A stretch of 64,000 nucleotides of DNA from positions 3,960,501-4,024,500 of the forward strand of contig NZ_CP086615.1 of assembly GCF_020883455.1 (NCBI RefSeq), given 5' to 3'. Below are positions 1 through 7,974 of this stretch, piece by piece. Within the stretch, counting starts at the first letter, position 1. Each line of letters opens with the position of its first letter. Position numbers and translations under genes: made by a program. The notes under the pieces are model-generated. The model saw only the letters and a list, made by a program, of their open reading frames with translations. It was not told the origin of the DNA and searched no databases. Source of the stretch: Spiribacter halobius (GTDB taxonomy: Bacteria; Pseudomonadota; Gammaproteobacteria; Nitrococcales; Nitrococcaceae).

Positions 1-1768
1 CCTGCAGGCGGACTACCGGAACCGGGACGATCACGTCTTCCTGCAGACGGCGGCGGCGCGCTTCGGCATGCATTTCGCGACGCCGGGGACGGGCGTTTCC
101 CACCCCGTGCACATGGAGCGGCTCGGGGTGCCGGGGGCGGTCCTTGCGGGCTCGGATTCCCATACCTGCGCGGCGGGATCGCTTGGGATGCTCGGCTTCG
201 GCGCCGGCTCGGTGGAGATCGCCAGCGTCCTCGCGGGCGAGCCCCTCAGCATCCGCATGCCCGAGATCATGGGCATCCGCCTCACCGGCCGTCTGCCGGC
301 CTGGGTGAGCGCCAAGGACGTGATCCTGGAGCTGCTGCGGCGGCACAGCGTCAAGGGCGGCGTCGGCCGGATCCTGGAGTACTACGGGCCCGGGGTGGAG
401 ACCCTCACGGCCATGGACCGGCATGTCATCGCCAACATGGGCGCGGAGCTCGGGGCGACCACCAGCATCTTTCCGAGCGACGAACAGACCCGACGGTTCC
501 TCGAAGATCATGGCCGCGGCGACGCCTGGGTGCCGCTCAGCGCGGATGCCGAAGCCCGCTACACCCACCATGACGAGATCGACCTCGGCGCGCTGGAACC
601 TCTCATCGCCACGCCCTCCAGCCCGGACAACGTGGTACCCGTACGCGAGGTGGCCGGCACGCCGGTGCATCAGTCCTATATCGGCTCCTCCGCCAACCCC
701 GGCTACCGGGACCTGGCCATCGCCGCGCTCATGGTCCGCGACCGCCAGGTCCATCCGCAGGTGTCCTTCGATCTCAACCCGGCCTCCCGCCAGGTGCTGA
801 CGGATCTGGCCAACGAGGGCCTGCTCACCGAGCTGCTGAAGTGCGGCGGGCGGCTGCACCAGACCGGCTGCAATGGCTGCATGGGCATGGGCCAGGTGCC
901 GGCCACCGACCAGAACAGCCTGCGCACGACCCCGCGCAACTTCCCCGGGCGATCCGGTATTGCCGACGATCACGTCTATCTCTGCAGCCCGGAGACCGCG
1001 ACCGCGGCGGCGCTCACCGGCGAGATCACCGACCCGCGGGCGCTCGCGGAGCGCCTCGGGCTTGAGTGGCCGGGCGCCGAGCTGCGGCCCCGCGAGCCAG
1101 CCGCCGAGGCATCGGCGCTGCTGCCGGTGCTGCCGCCGCAGCAGGCGCGCCGGGTGGAAATCCGCAAGGGGCCGAACATCGCCGATCTGCCAGCCATAGA
1201 GCCGCTGACGGACACCCTATCGCCGGAAACGCTGCTCCGGCTCGGCGACAACGTCTCCACCGACACCATCTCCCCGGCGGGCGCCGAGGCCATGCCCTAC
1301 CGCTCCAACGTCCAGGCCATCAGCCAGTTCTGCTTCCGGGACGTCGATCCGGAGTACCCGAATCGGGGGTGGGCGACGCGGGACGGCGCCGGCCATGCCC
1401 TCGTCGCCGGGTACAACTACGGCCAGGGGTCGAGCCGCGAGCACGCGGTGCTCGCCCCGCGCTACCTGGGCCTGCGCCTGGTGCTCGCACGGAGCTTCGC
1501 CCGCATCCACCAGCAGAATCTCGTCAACGCCGGCGTGCTGGCGCTGACCTTTGCCGATCCGGCGGACTATGAGCGTCTGGAGGCGGGAGACGTACTGACC
1601 GTGCATGACGTCCACGGTCAGGTGGATGCCGGCGCGGAGGTCATGGTGGAGGTCCCGGCGAAAGGCCTGAGCATCGCGGCCCGCCACGGCATGTCGGCGC
1701 GTCAGCGCGAGATCTTCCACGCCGGTGGCCTGATCAACTGGCTGCAGGCGCGGGTGGCGACAGCCTAG
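1..1768 (+). CDS. Aconitate hydratase family protein (5' end outside window)
   Basis: This is a [4Fe-4S] hydro-lyase of the aconitase family, which interconverts citrate and isocitrate or related acids. The reading frame is open from base 2, giving 588 visible residues. Aligned with the complete paralogue at 60060-61997 it lacks about the first 67 residues. Visible motifs are SDSHTCAAGS (first cluster cysteine), TGCNGCMGMGQ (CxxC pair) and the swivel-domain motif NYGQGSSREH. Its stop shares the four bases CTAG with the stop of the convergent rhodanese gene. Next to a Tct transporter operon it may process an imported tricarboxylate rather than serve the core TCA cycle; that is inference. The family is certain, the exact substrate is not. 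Confidence 0.93.
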   Translation, partial: LQADYRNRDDHVFLQTAAARFGMHFATPGTGVSHPVHMERLGVPGAVLAGSDSHTCAAGSLGMLGFGAGSVEIASVLAGEPLSIRMPEIMGIRLTGRLPAWVSAKDVILELLRRHSVKGGVGRILEYYGPGVETLTAMDRHVIANMGAELGATTSIFPSDEQTRRFLEDHGRGDAWVPLSADAEARYTHHDEIDLGALEPLIATPSSPDNVVPVREVAGTPVHQSYIGSSANPGYRDLAIAALMVRDRQVHPQVSFDLNPASRQVLTDLANEGLLTELLKCGGRLHQTGCNGCMGMGQVPATDQNSLRTTPRNFPGRSGIADDHVYLCSPETATAAALTGEITDPRALAERLGLEWPGAELRPREPAAEASALLPVLPPQQARRVEIRKGPNIADLPAIEPLTDTLSPETLLRLGDNVSTDTISPAGAEAMPYRSNVQAISQFCFRDVDPEYPNRGWATRDGAGHALVAGYNYGQGSSREHAVLAPRYLGLRLVLARSFARIHQQNLVNAGVLALTFADPADYERLEAGDVLTVHDVHGQVDAGAEVMVEVPAKGLSIAARHGMSARQREIFHAGGLINWLQARVATA

Positions 1769-3393
1769 GCGAACCGGAGCGGCGGGCTACGCCGGCGCGG
1801 CGGGACCAGCCGGAAATGCGCCCGCTCGCCCGGCGAGAGGGCGGCCACGAGGCCGTGCTCCCAGGCAAGATAGCGCTTCGCCGCCTCCAGGTTGCCGTGA
1901 TGGCGGTCGTGGACGAAAAACAGGAAGTCCAGGCACTCACCGTCAGAGGGCGTGCCGGGGCTCGCGGTCACCGGCTGGCCGGCGTTCTGCCAGGCCTCGA
2001 CGCCCCCCGCAAGCACCGCGACATCGCTGAAGCCCAGCGCGGACAGGTCCTTGGCCAGCAGGTCGGCCGGGCCTTCGCCCCGCCCCATCAGGCGCACGGG
2101 GCGGGTACGGTCGCGGTCCGCCGCCAGCGCCGGCAACCGCGGGCGGATCACCCACTCAGCCTGGGGAGCGTGGGCCTTGCGGTAGTCCATGCCCGGCTGG
2201 CAGTCCAGCAGCCATGGGGGCTCGGCCGCCGCAAGCTCCGCAACGAGAGCCGGAACGTCGAGGCGGCGTGCGGGTGAGGGCGCCACCGGCGCCGGTGTCG
2301 AGCCGGACTCGGTGGCCCACCAGGCGGCCTCGCCGCCGGCAAGCACGGCGACCTCGAAATCCATCTGCGCGAGCCAGAAAGCGCACGCCGCGGCCCGCAC
2401 CTCGGTATCGTCCACCAGCACCAGGCGTGCCCGGCGCACGCCGACCCACTGGTCCGTCGCCTGAATGAGCTGGCCACCCGGCGCCGAGACCGCGCCCTCG
2501 AGATGGCCGCGCTGGTACTCCCGCGGGTCGCGGACGTCGAGGAGATAGGTGGTGCGCCCGCTGTCATCCAGCCAGTCCCTGACCTGGGCGGCCGACAGGC
2601 GCCGGACTCCGGCGCGCTCGGCCATGGCCTGGGCCTGCCGCCGCCGGGTCTCGAGGTCGGGCGGGGGCGCATCCGTCGCTACCCGACGCTCGGCGCCATG
2701 GTCCAGCTCCATGCCGGCGAGGCGCCAGCCCATCGTGCCATTGCGCAGAGCGTACACGGGATTGTTCACCCCGAGCTGGCGAAGCATCTCGCAGCCGATG
2801 AGGCTGCGCGTGCGCCCGGCGCAGTTGACCACCACCGGCGTCTCGTCGTCGGGCACCAGCTCCCCTATCCGGTAGGGCAGCTCGGCATTGGGGCAGGACA
2901 TCGCGCCAGGAATGCTCCAGGCGTGGTACTCCTCCCAGGGCCGGCCGTCCAGCACCAGCACCCGCTCGCCCCGCCGCTGTCGCTCGGCGAGGGCCTCCGG
3001 CGTGAGGCTTGGCGTGCCGTAGGCGGCCTCCACCAGCTCGCCCAGGGTCTTGCTCGGCACGTTGACGCCGGCAAAGATGCCATAGCCGGCTGCCCGCCAG
3101 CCCTCGAGGCCGCCATCAAGCCGCGCCACGTCGGTATAACCCAGGGCCTCGGCCGCCTCCGCGGCCGCCCCGGCCACCGCGCCATCGGCCTGATCGTAGA
3201 TCACCAGGCGAACGCGGCGGTTGGGCACCCGCCGCGGCAGATCCAGCTCGAAGCGCGACCACGGCACCGAGACGCAGAAGAACAGATGCCCCTCGCCGTA
3301 CTCACCGTGCTCCCGGGCATCGACGACGGCGATCTCGCCGCCGTCGCCCAGCATCCGCTCGAGGGTCTCGGGGGAGACATGGCGGCCCGTCAT
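1765..3393 (-). CDS. Four-domain rhodanese-like sulfurtransferase
   Basis: 542 residues carry four tandem rhodanese-homology domains (about 1-110, 120-235, 265-365 and 378-475). Only domain 2 has a catalytic loop with cysteine (CAGRTRS, Cys191). The equivalent loops in domains 1, 3 and 4 lack it (for example YDQADG and VDDTEVRA). The family transfers sulfane sulfur to thiophilic acceptors, so one active and three structural domains are expected. There is no signal peptide, so a cytoplasmic location is likely. The gene starts 4 bases after the tctA stop and is probably co-transcribed with the transporter, which suggests a sulfur-containing substrate or a thiol-linked step. The C-terminal tail of about 60 residues (DFLFFVHDRHHG) is outside the rhodanese fold. 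Confidence 0.9.
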   Translation of the reverse strand: MTGRHVSPETLERMLGDGGEIAVVDAREHGEYGEGHLFFCVSVPWSRFELDLPRRVPNRRVRLVIYDQADGAVAGAAAEAAEALGYTDVARLDGGLEGWRAAGYGIFAGVNVPSKTLGELVEAAYGTPSLTPEALAERQRRGERVLVLDGRPWEEYHAWSIPGAMSCPNAELPYRIGELVPDDETPVVVNCAGRTRSLIGCEMLRQLGVNNPVYALRNGTMGWRLAGMELDHGAERRVATDAPPPDLETRRRQAQAMAERAGVRRLSAAQVRDWLDDSGRTTYLLDVRDPREYQRGHLEGAVSAPGGQLIQATDQWVGVRRARLVLVDDTEVRAAACAFWLAQMDFEVAVLAGGEAAWWATESGSTPAPVAPSPARRLDVPALVAELAAAEPPWLLDCQPGMDYRKAHAPQAEWVIRPRLPALAADRDRTRPVRLMGRGEGPADLLAKDLSALGFSDVAVLAGGVEAWQNAGQPVTASPGTPSDGECLDFLFFVHDRHHGNLEAAKRYLAWEHGLVAALSPGERAHFRLVPPRRRSPPLRFA

Positions 3394-3397
3394 CGCG

Positions 3398-4924
3398 TCA
3401 GCTCCCGCTGTCGGTCTGCTGGGTGGCCCGCTTAGCGCGGAAGCTGAAGCGCCGCCGCAGCCAAGGACCGAGAATCGGGCTGGAGAGGCTCAGCGCCGTC
3501 AGCACGAAGAACAGATTGGCGATCCAGCTGTGGAAGAACAGCGTCCAGTCGCTGTCGAAGATGATCATCGCCTGGGACCAGTTCTTCTCCAGCAGGTTAC
3601 CCAGCACCAGCCCCATCACGAAGGGCGCGGGCCCGAAGCCGTGGCGCAGGCCCACGAAGCCCACCAGGCCGGCGATGAGCATGACCCAGACGTCGAACAT
3701 CTGCTGGTTGTAGGCGTAGGCGCCGACCACCGCGAAGATGAACACCGAAGGCCAGAGGAAGGTCCGCGGGATCAGCGTGACCATGGAGAACACCCGCGCC
3801 CCCGCCAGGCCGACGAACAGGAACGCGAAGTTCGCGATCAGCATGGCGGCGAAGATCGCGTAGAGGATCTCCGGGGTTTCGCGCATCAGGAACGGACCCG
3901 GGCGGAAACCGTGCATGATCAGCGCCGCCAGGATGACGGCGGTGGTGCCGCTGCCGGGGATGCCCAGGGCCAGGGTGGGCACCATGGCGCCACTGGTGCC
4001 GGCGTTGTTGGCCGCCTCGGGGCCGGCGATGCCCTCGATGGAGCCCTTGCCGAACTCCTCCGGATGCTTCGACCAGCGCTTGGCCTCGTTGTAGCCCATG
4101 ATCGCCGCCACCGTGGTGCCCTCGGCGGGCAGGATGCCGACGATGGTGCCGATGCCCGAGGAGCGCAGGATGGTGGCCCAGGTGCGGCGCAGGTCGTCCC
4201 GGCCGGGCAGCTTGATGGCGAGGTTCTTCACCCGTTCCATGATCTGCTCGGGCGCCTGGGACTGCTTGAGCATCTCGGAGATGGCGAACACGCCGATCAG
4301 CACCGGCACGAAGTCGATGCCGTCGTACAGCCAGGTGGTGCCGAAGGTGAAGCGCTCGACGCCGGTGACCAGGTGGATGCCCACCACGCTCACCAGCACG
4401 CCCAGCATCCCGGAGATGAGGTTGCGGGGCGCCGATTTGCCGCTGATCGCCGCCAGCATGGACAGGCCGAACAGGGTGAGCGCGAAATACTCCTGCGGGC
4501 GGAAGCTGAGCGCCACCGCCGCCAGCGCCGGCGCCGCGAAGATGAAGATCACGAGGCTGATAAGCCCGCCGCTGACGCTGGCGATGGCCGCCATGCCAAG
4601 GGCGCGGCCGGCCTCGCCCCGTTGCGCCATCGGATAGCCGTCGAGCGCCGTGGCCACCGCAGGCGGCGCCCCCGGCGCGTTGATCAGGATGGCGGTGATG
4701 GAGCCGCCGAAGGTGCCGGCGCAGTAGAGCGCCGCCATCATGGAGATGGCCACCACCGGCTCCATGCCGAGGGTGAACGGCAGCAGCAGCGCCACGGCCA
4801 TGGTCGAGCTGAGCCCCGGCAGCGCGCCAATCGTCACACCGATGAGCACCGAGAGCATGATCAGCAGCAGGCTCGTCGGCGTCAGGATCAGCGTTACGCC
4901 GGTGACGATCGAATCGATATCCAC
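3398..4924 (-). CDS. tctA: Tripartite tricarboxylate transporter, large membrane subunit TctA
   Basis: 508 residues with about 10-12 hydrophobic segments and the typical TctA signatures, such as GALPGLSSTMAVALLLP near the N-terminus, a duplicated glycine-rich region (GIGTIVGILPAEGTTVAAIMGY) and PEAANNAGTSGAMVPTLALG. TctA forms the transport channel and works with a small membrane subunit and a periplasmic binding protein. It lies between tctB upstream and the rhodanese gene downstream on the same strand. Tct systems carry citrate and many other carboxylates, so the substrate cannot be read from the sequence. A second full set lies at 16585-19641. Confidence 0.95.
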   Translation of the reverse strand: MDIDSIVTGVTLILTPTSLLLIMLSVLIGVTIGALPGLSSTMAVALLLPFTLGMEPVVAISMMAALYCAGTFGGSITAILINAPGAPPAVATALDGYPMAQRGEAGRALGMAAIASVSGGLISLVIFIFAAPALAAVALSFRPQEYFALTLFGLSMLAAISGKSAPRNLISGMLGVLVSVVGIHLVTGVERFTFGTTWLYDGIDFVPVLIGVFAISEMLKQSQAPEQIMERVKNLAIKLPGRDDLRRTWATILRSSGIGTIVGILPAEGTTVAAIMGYNEAKRWSKHPEEFGKGSIEGIAGPEAANNAGTSGAMVPTLALGIPGSGTTAVILAALIMHGFRPGPFLMRETPEILYAIFAAMLIANFAFLFVGLAGARVFSMVTLIPRTFLWPSVFIFAVVGAYAYNQQMFDVWVMLIAGLVGFVGLRHGFGPAPFVMGLVLGNLLEKNWSQAMIIFDSDWTLFFHSWIANLFFVLTALSLSSPILGPWLRRRFSFRAKRATQQTDSGS

Positions 4925-4988
4925 AGGTATTCCCCTCCTGCGACGCGTCGCCGCCCGGCGACCGCCTGAGCATTCTTGGTGGTCGTGC

Positions 4989-5531
4989 CTACCAGAAGAT
5001 GTGGCCGACGATGCCGGGCAGGAACGTTACCCGCAGCACCTCGGAGAAGAACCACATCACCCCCGTAGGGAAGATCACGACATAGGGCACGAGGATCTTC
5101 CAGCGGCGTTCGCCCCAGAGCAGCGGCAATAGCGCAGCAATCATCAGCAGCCCGACAAACGTGCCGAGCCAGGGCATCACGCCGACGAACACCAGCAGCG
5201 CGGCACCGGTCAGGAAGACGATCGGCGGGATGGGCTCGCGGCGATCGCTGTCGAGATCGATCCCGGCCCGCCACTTCTGCCCGAACTCGAAGGGCAGGAT
5301 CAGCGCGATGATCATGATGACGATCAGGACCAGACGCGGGAACGTCGTTGGCTGCACGTTCTGCGCCAGCGACGAGGGCACCGAATCGAAGGCGAAGGTG
5401 CGCGCGAACAGGAGCCCGCAGATGATCAGCACGGCGGCGCTGACGTAGAGGTCGGGGCGGTGGAGACGGGAGAGTGCGGAGCCCGAGGGCTCCGCACTCC
5501 GGTCGCCACGCCCAGTGGGCTGGTCAGTCAT
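4989..5531 (-). CDS. tctB: Tripartite tricarboxylate transporter, small membrane subunit TctB
   Basis: 180 residues with about four transmembrane segments (near residues 28-46, 68-82, 102-140 and 148-170), the usual size and layout for TctB. It follows tctC by 37 bases and precedes tctA by 64 bases on the minus strand. Codons 11-20 contain a 13-bp perfect inverted repeat (5472-5499) that would fold in the mRNA just after the start codon. This may lower membrane-subunit expression relative to the binding protein. The start ATG at 5531 is supported by a purine-rich stretch upstream (AGGGGAGCTG). Confidence 0.9.
   Translation of the reverse strand: MTDQPTGRGDRSAEPSGSALSRLHRPDLYVSAAVLIICGLLFARTFAFDSVPSSLAQNVQPTTFPRLVLIVIMIIALILPFEFGQKWRAGIDLDSDRREPIPPIVFLTGAALLVFVGVMPWLGTFVGLLMIAALLPLLWGERRWKILVPYVVIFPTGVMWFFSEVLRVTFLPGIVGHIFW
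5472..5499 (-). promoter_or_regulatory. Strong hairpin inside the first codons of tctB
   Basis: A perfect 13-bp inverted repeat (arms GAGTGCGGAGCCC and GGGCTCCGCACTC) separated by two bases lies within codons 11-20 of tctB. It is coding DNA, but its position just behind the tctC/tctB junction suits partial termination or slowed translation, giving more binding protein than channel. This is inference. Confidence 0.5.
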
Positions 5532-5568
5532 GGCTACAGCTCCCCTTGGGTCGTGACGATGGCCGGCC

Positions 5569-6567
5569 TTAGCGGTCGGTCATGTCGAGCTTGCGCAGGG
5601 CCTCCAGGGAGACCTGGTACTCCTCCTTGATCTGCTTGTCCCAGACGTCGGCGCCGGCGACGTTAGTCTCCGGATCCAGACCGCTGGAGCGCAGATAGTC
5701 CTTGAAGCGCTCGCTGTCCATGCCGGCCAGGATCAGCTGCTCGATCCGCTCGACGATCTCGGGATCGGTCTCACCGTGGACGTAGTAGCCGCGCGTGGTG
5801 GTGACGCTGACCTCATGGCCATGCTCATAGGTCGAGGGGGTATCGGGCAGGTCCCCGACGCGATCGTGGTAGAGCACCGCGATCGGCTTGAGGTCGCCCT
5901 CCTCGATCTGGGCCAGGGCCTCACTGATGTTGGCCAGCGAGGCGTCCACCGCCCCCGAGCGCAGCGAGGTGATCATCTCGCCACCGCTGCCGAACGGCAC
6001 TACGCGGGTCTTGGCGCCGGACTGCTCGGCCCAGCGGGAAATGCCGATGTGCTCGGTACCGCCGACCTGCGCCACGCCCCAGGTGAGGGCCTGGTCCTCG
6101 GACGCCTCGAGGAACTCCTCGTAGGTGTCATAGGGGCTGTCCGGATTGACCACGATCACCGAGGGGTCGTCCATGGCACGCGCCACGCCCTGGATCTGGT
6201 CCATCTCCTTGATCGGGGAGTTGCCCCGGGCAATGGTGTAGAGATGGGTCTGGGTGAGCGCCATGATGGTGTGGCCGTCCGGGCCGCGGCTCATCATGTA
6301 CTCGTGCGCCGCCCGGGCGCCGCCGCCCTGCTTGTAGACGACGCGCATCTCCTCGTCGATGGTTTCGCGCGCGGCGTCAAGCCACATGCGGATCGTGGTG
6401 TCGGTACCACCGCCGGCGGAGGCATGGGAGACCACCTCGATGGTGTCGCAGGGCCACTCCTCGGCGGAGCAGTCCTGGGCACTGGCGGTGAGCGGGGCGG
6501 CGAGCATCGCCGCGGCGGCGACCGCCCCGAGGGCGGCCCGATGGGTCACGTTGGGCGAGTGAATCAT
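5569..6567 (-). CDS. tctC: Tripartite tricarboxylate transporter substrate-binding protein TctC
   Basis: 332 residues from the ATG at 6567. This start was chosen because AGGAGAGGAG lies just upstream and the product then opens with a clean signal peptide (charged start, hydrophobic stretch, cleavage near ASA-Q). A longer open frame upstream has no such features. The mature protein has the Tct/Bug receptor pattern, such as SHASAGGGTDTTIRMW near the N-terminus and RSGAVDASLANISEALAQI. It captures a carboxylate in the periplasm and delivers it to TctBA. It is the first gene of a minus-strand operon tctC-tctB-tctA-rhodanese. A TGTCAACA site lies about 220 bases upstream. Confidence 0.92.
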   Translation of the reverse strand: MIHSPNVTHRAALGAVAAAAMLAAPLTASAQDCSAEEWPCDTIEVVSHASAGGGTDTTIRMWLDAARETIDEEMRVVYKQGGGARAAHEYMMSRGPDGHTIMALTQTHLYTIARGNSPIKEMDQIQGVARAMDDPSVIVVNPDSPYDTYEEFLEASEDQALTWGVAQVGGTEHIGISRWAEQSGAKTRVVPFGSGGEMITSLRSGAVDASLANISEALAQIEEGDLKPIAVLYHDRVGDLPDTPSTYEHGHEVSVTTTRGYYVHGETDPEIVERIEQLILAGMDSERFKDYLRSSGLDPETNVAGADVWDKQIKEEYQVSLEALRKLDMTDR

Positions 6568-6783
6568 GCTTCTCTCCTCTCCTACTTCGCGTGGCAAAGC
6601 CTTGGTTGTCGTCACGGGCCCGGAGCACGCTCCAGCCCGATCCAGCCTTGATGTTGTTGTTCGCGTTATTTGGAAAGTAGCAGCTACTGCAACCACTTTC
6701 GAGTCTGAAGCGCCCCGGGGGCTCCTTGAAGCTCACTGAGTAGCGCTATAACGGGCCATTCCAGTTAGACACGTCGGTCTGTC

Positions 6784-6805
6784 GATTGTCAACAGCGAAC
6801 AATTA
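6784..6805. promoter_or_regulatory. Putative GntR-type operator upstream of tctC
   Basis: ATTGTCAACA followed by GCGAACAATT forms a loose inverted repeat (ATTGT...ACAAT) in the only non-coding stretch upstream of tctC. It shares the TGTCAACA core with the better palindromes at 11909, 14677 and 14705. The surrounding DNA is AT-richer than the neighbourhood, as expected for a promoter. The link to the local GntR protein is inferred. Confidence 0.45.
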
Positions 6806-6847
6806 CAGCCCTCTCGCGCCGGATCGGCCCGCCAGAGCAGCCGTGCG

Positions 6848-7729
6848 TCACCGGCTAAAGAACCCCACCAGCTCAGTATAGGTTTCGTCCGGGCACTGTT
6901 CCGCCGGGTAGTGGCCCGACGGCAGACGTCGCCCACCGGCGATATTGCGCGCATACGGCGCCCAGGCCTCCAGCGGGCGAAAGCTGCGCTCGACGTGGCT
7001 GCGCTCGCCCCAAAGCACCAGCACGGGGCACTCGATCAGCCGTCCGGCCTCCAGATCCTCCGCGTCCATCTCGAAGTCCGGCCCGATGGCGGCCCGGTAG
7101 TCCTCGCACACGGCATGGATGTTCTCCGGCGTGCAGCAGCGGACATACTCCGCCAGCACCTCCTCGGTAAAGCCGCCAAGCCCTACCCCCGGCTTGTTCA
7201 GCTTGCGACGGATGTAGTAGTCCTCGCGTCCGGCCAGCAGTTGCTCCGGGAAGTCGTAGGGCTGCGCCATGAAGAACCAGTGGTAGGACGCCCGGGCCCA
7301 TTCGCGGGTGATGTGGGTGAGCACCCAGTGGGTGGGCACGATGTCCAGACTCGCCAGCCGCAGGACCCGTTCCGGGTGGTCCAGTGCCATGCGGTAACCT
7401 GCGCGCGCACCCCGATCGTGGCCGGCCACCAGAAAGCGCTCGAAGCCGAGCGCCGCCATGACCTCGACGCCATCCTGGGCCATCCGGCGGAAGGTATAGG
7501 TGCTGTGGTCGGGCTCGCCGAAGGGCTTGTCGCTGTCCCCGTAGCCGCGCAGATCGATGGCGACCACGGTGAAGTCCTCGGCCAGGCGCGGCGCGATCTT
7601 GTGCCACATGACATGGGTCAGCGGATTGCCGTGCAGGAGCAGCAGCGGCGGGCCGCTGCCGCCGTGGCGCAGATGGATGGTGACGCCGTCACTGACCGTG
7701 ACGCGTCGCTCGGTGAAGTGCTCGAACAC
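6848..7729 (-). CDS. Alpha/beta hydrolase resembling fluoroacetate (haloacetate) dehalogenase
   Basis: 293 residues with an alpha/beta-hydrolase fold: oxyanion motif LLHGNP (32-37), nucleophile elbow GHDRGAR with Asp105 rather than Ser, and base His273. Residues that define fluoroacetate dehalogenases appear in order: Asp105, Arg106 and Arg109 (carboxylate binding), Asp129 (acid in SLDIVPT), His150-Trp151 (halide pocket) and Tyr211. These enzymes hydrolyse 2-haloacids to 2-hydroxyacids in the cytoplasm. Some homologues act on other esters or epoxides, so activity is predicted rather than proven. It lies upstream of the tct operon on the same strand and divergent from the enolase-superfamily gene. 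Confidence 0.78.
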   Translation of the reverse strand: MFEHFTERRVTVSDGVTIHLRHGGSGPPLLLLHGNPLTHVMWHKIAPRLAEDFTVVAIDLRGYGDSDKPFGEPDHSTYTFRRMAQDGVEVMAALGFERFLVAGHDRGARAGYRMALDHPERVLRLASLDIVPTHWVLTHITREWARASYHWFFMAQPYDFPEQLLAGREDYYIRRKLNKPGVGLGGFTEEVLAEYVRCCTPENIHAVCEDYRAAIGPDFEMDAEDLEAGRLIECPVLVLWGERSHVERSFRPLEAWAPYARNIAGGRRLPSGHYPAEQCPDETYTELVGFFSR

Positions 7730-7766
7730 GATTGTCTCCCCCCGGAACAGCAGCTTGCATCGGTCT

Positions 7767-7792
7767 GCCGCCGGCCATGCTCGGCCGGCGGC
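7767..7792. repeat. 10-bp GC hairpin upstream of the hydrolase gene
   Basis: GCCGCCGGCC and GGCCGGCGGC flank a 6-base loop. It lies 38-63 bases upstream of the hydrolase ATG, so it would be in the leader RNA if transcription starts near the operator at 7865. No function is evident. Confidence 0.6.
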
Positions 7793-7796
7793 GCCT

Positions 7797-7854
7797 AGCC
7801 CGCATCTCTCACCGATCCACGGCTGCGGGCGCGGATCGCTGAGAGATGCGGGCT
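7797..7854. repeat. 22-bp inverted repeat in the divergent promoter region
   Basis: Two 22-base arms (starting AGCCCGCATCTCTCA and ending TGAGAGATGCGGGCT) match at all but one position around a 14-base centre. The same left-arm sequence recurs in imperfect form at about 44747-44767, just after the second 24-residue membrane peptide gene. It therefore looks like a dispersed palindromic repeat. It may also act as an insulator between the divergent genes. Confidence 0.65.
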
Positions 7855-7864
7855 GGGATTCAGA

Positions 7865-7885
7865 TTGACAGTATTGTCAATTGTC
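7865..7885. promoter_or_regulatory. Putative operator between hydrolase and enolase-family genes
   Basis: TTGACA-GTAT-TGTCAA is a perfect inverted repeat, followed directly by a further TTGTC. It is 90 bases before the enolase-family start and 136 bases before the hydrolase start. Built from the TGTCAA hexamer, it resembles the other sites of the island but with different half-site spacing. TTGACA could also be a -35 box. Confidence 0.5.
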
Positions 7886-7974
7886 GGCAATTCTGCCGGT
7901 CGATTCGTCAGGGTGTCGGTCCCGACCTGCCTCGGGCAAGCGCGACACCGCCGCCCCGGAAGAGAGAGAACATA

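Noticed and set aside
3221-4969. 582-codon plus-strand open frame opposite tctA
   Set aside because: It is the antisense shadow of tctA; the composition (His, Glu, Gln, Arg repeats) mirrors hydrophobic codons on the other strand.
7797-7854. Simple intrinsic terminator
   Set aside because: It lies in a divergent promoter region rather than behind a gene and has no T-run; a palindromic repeat is the better description.
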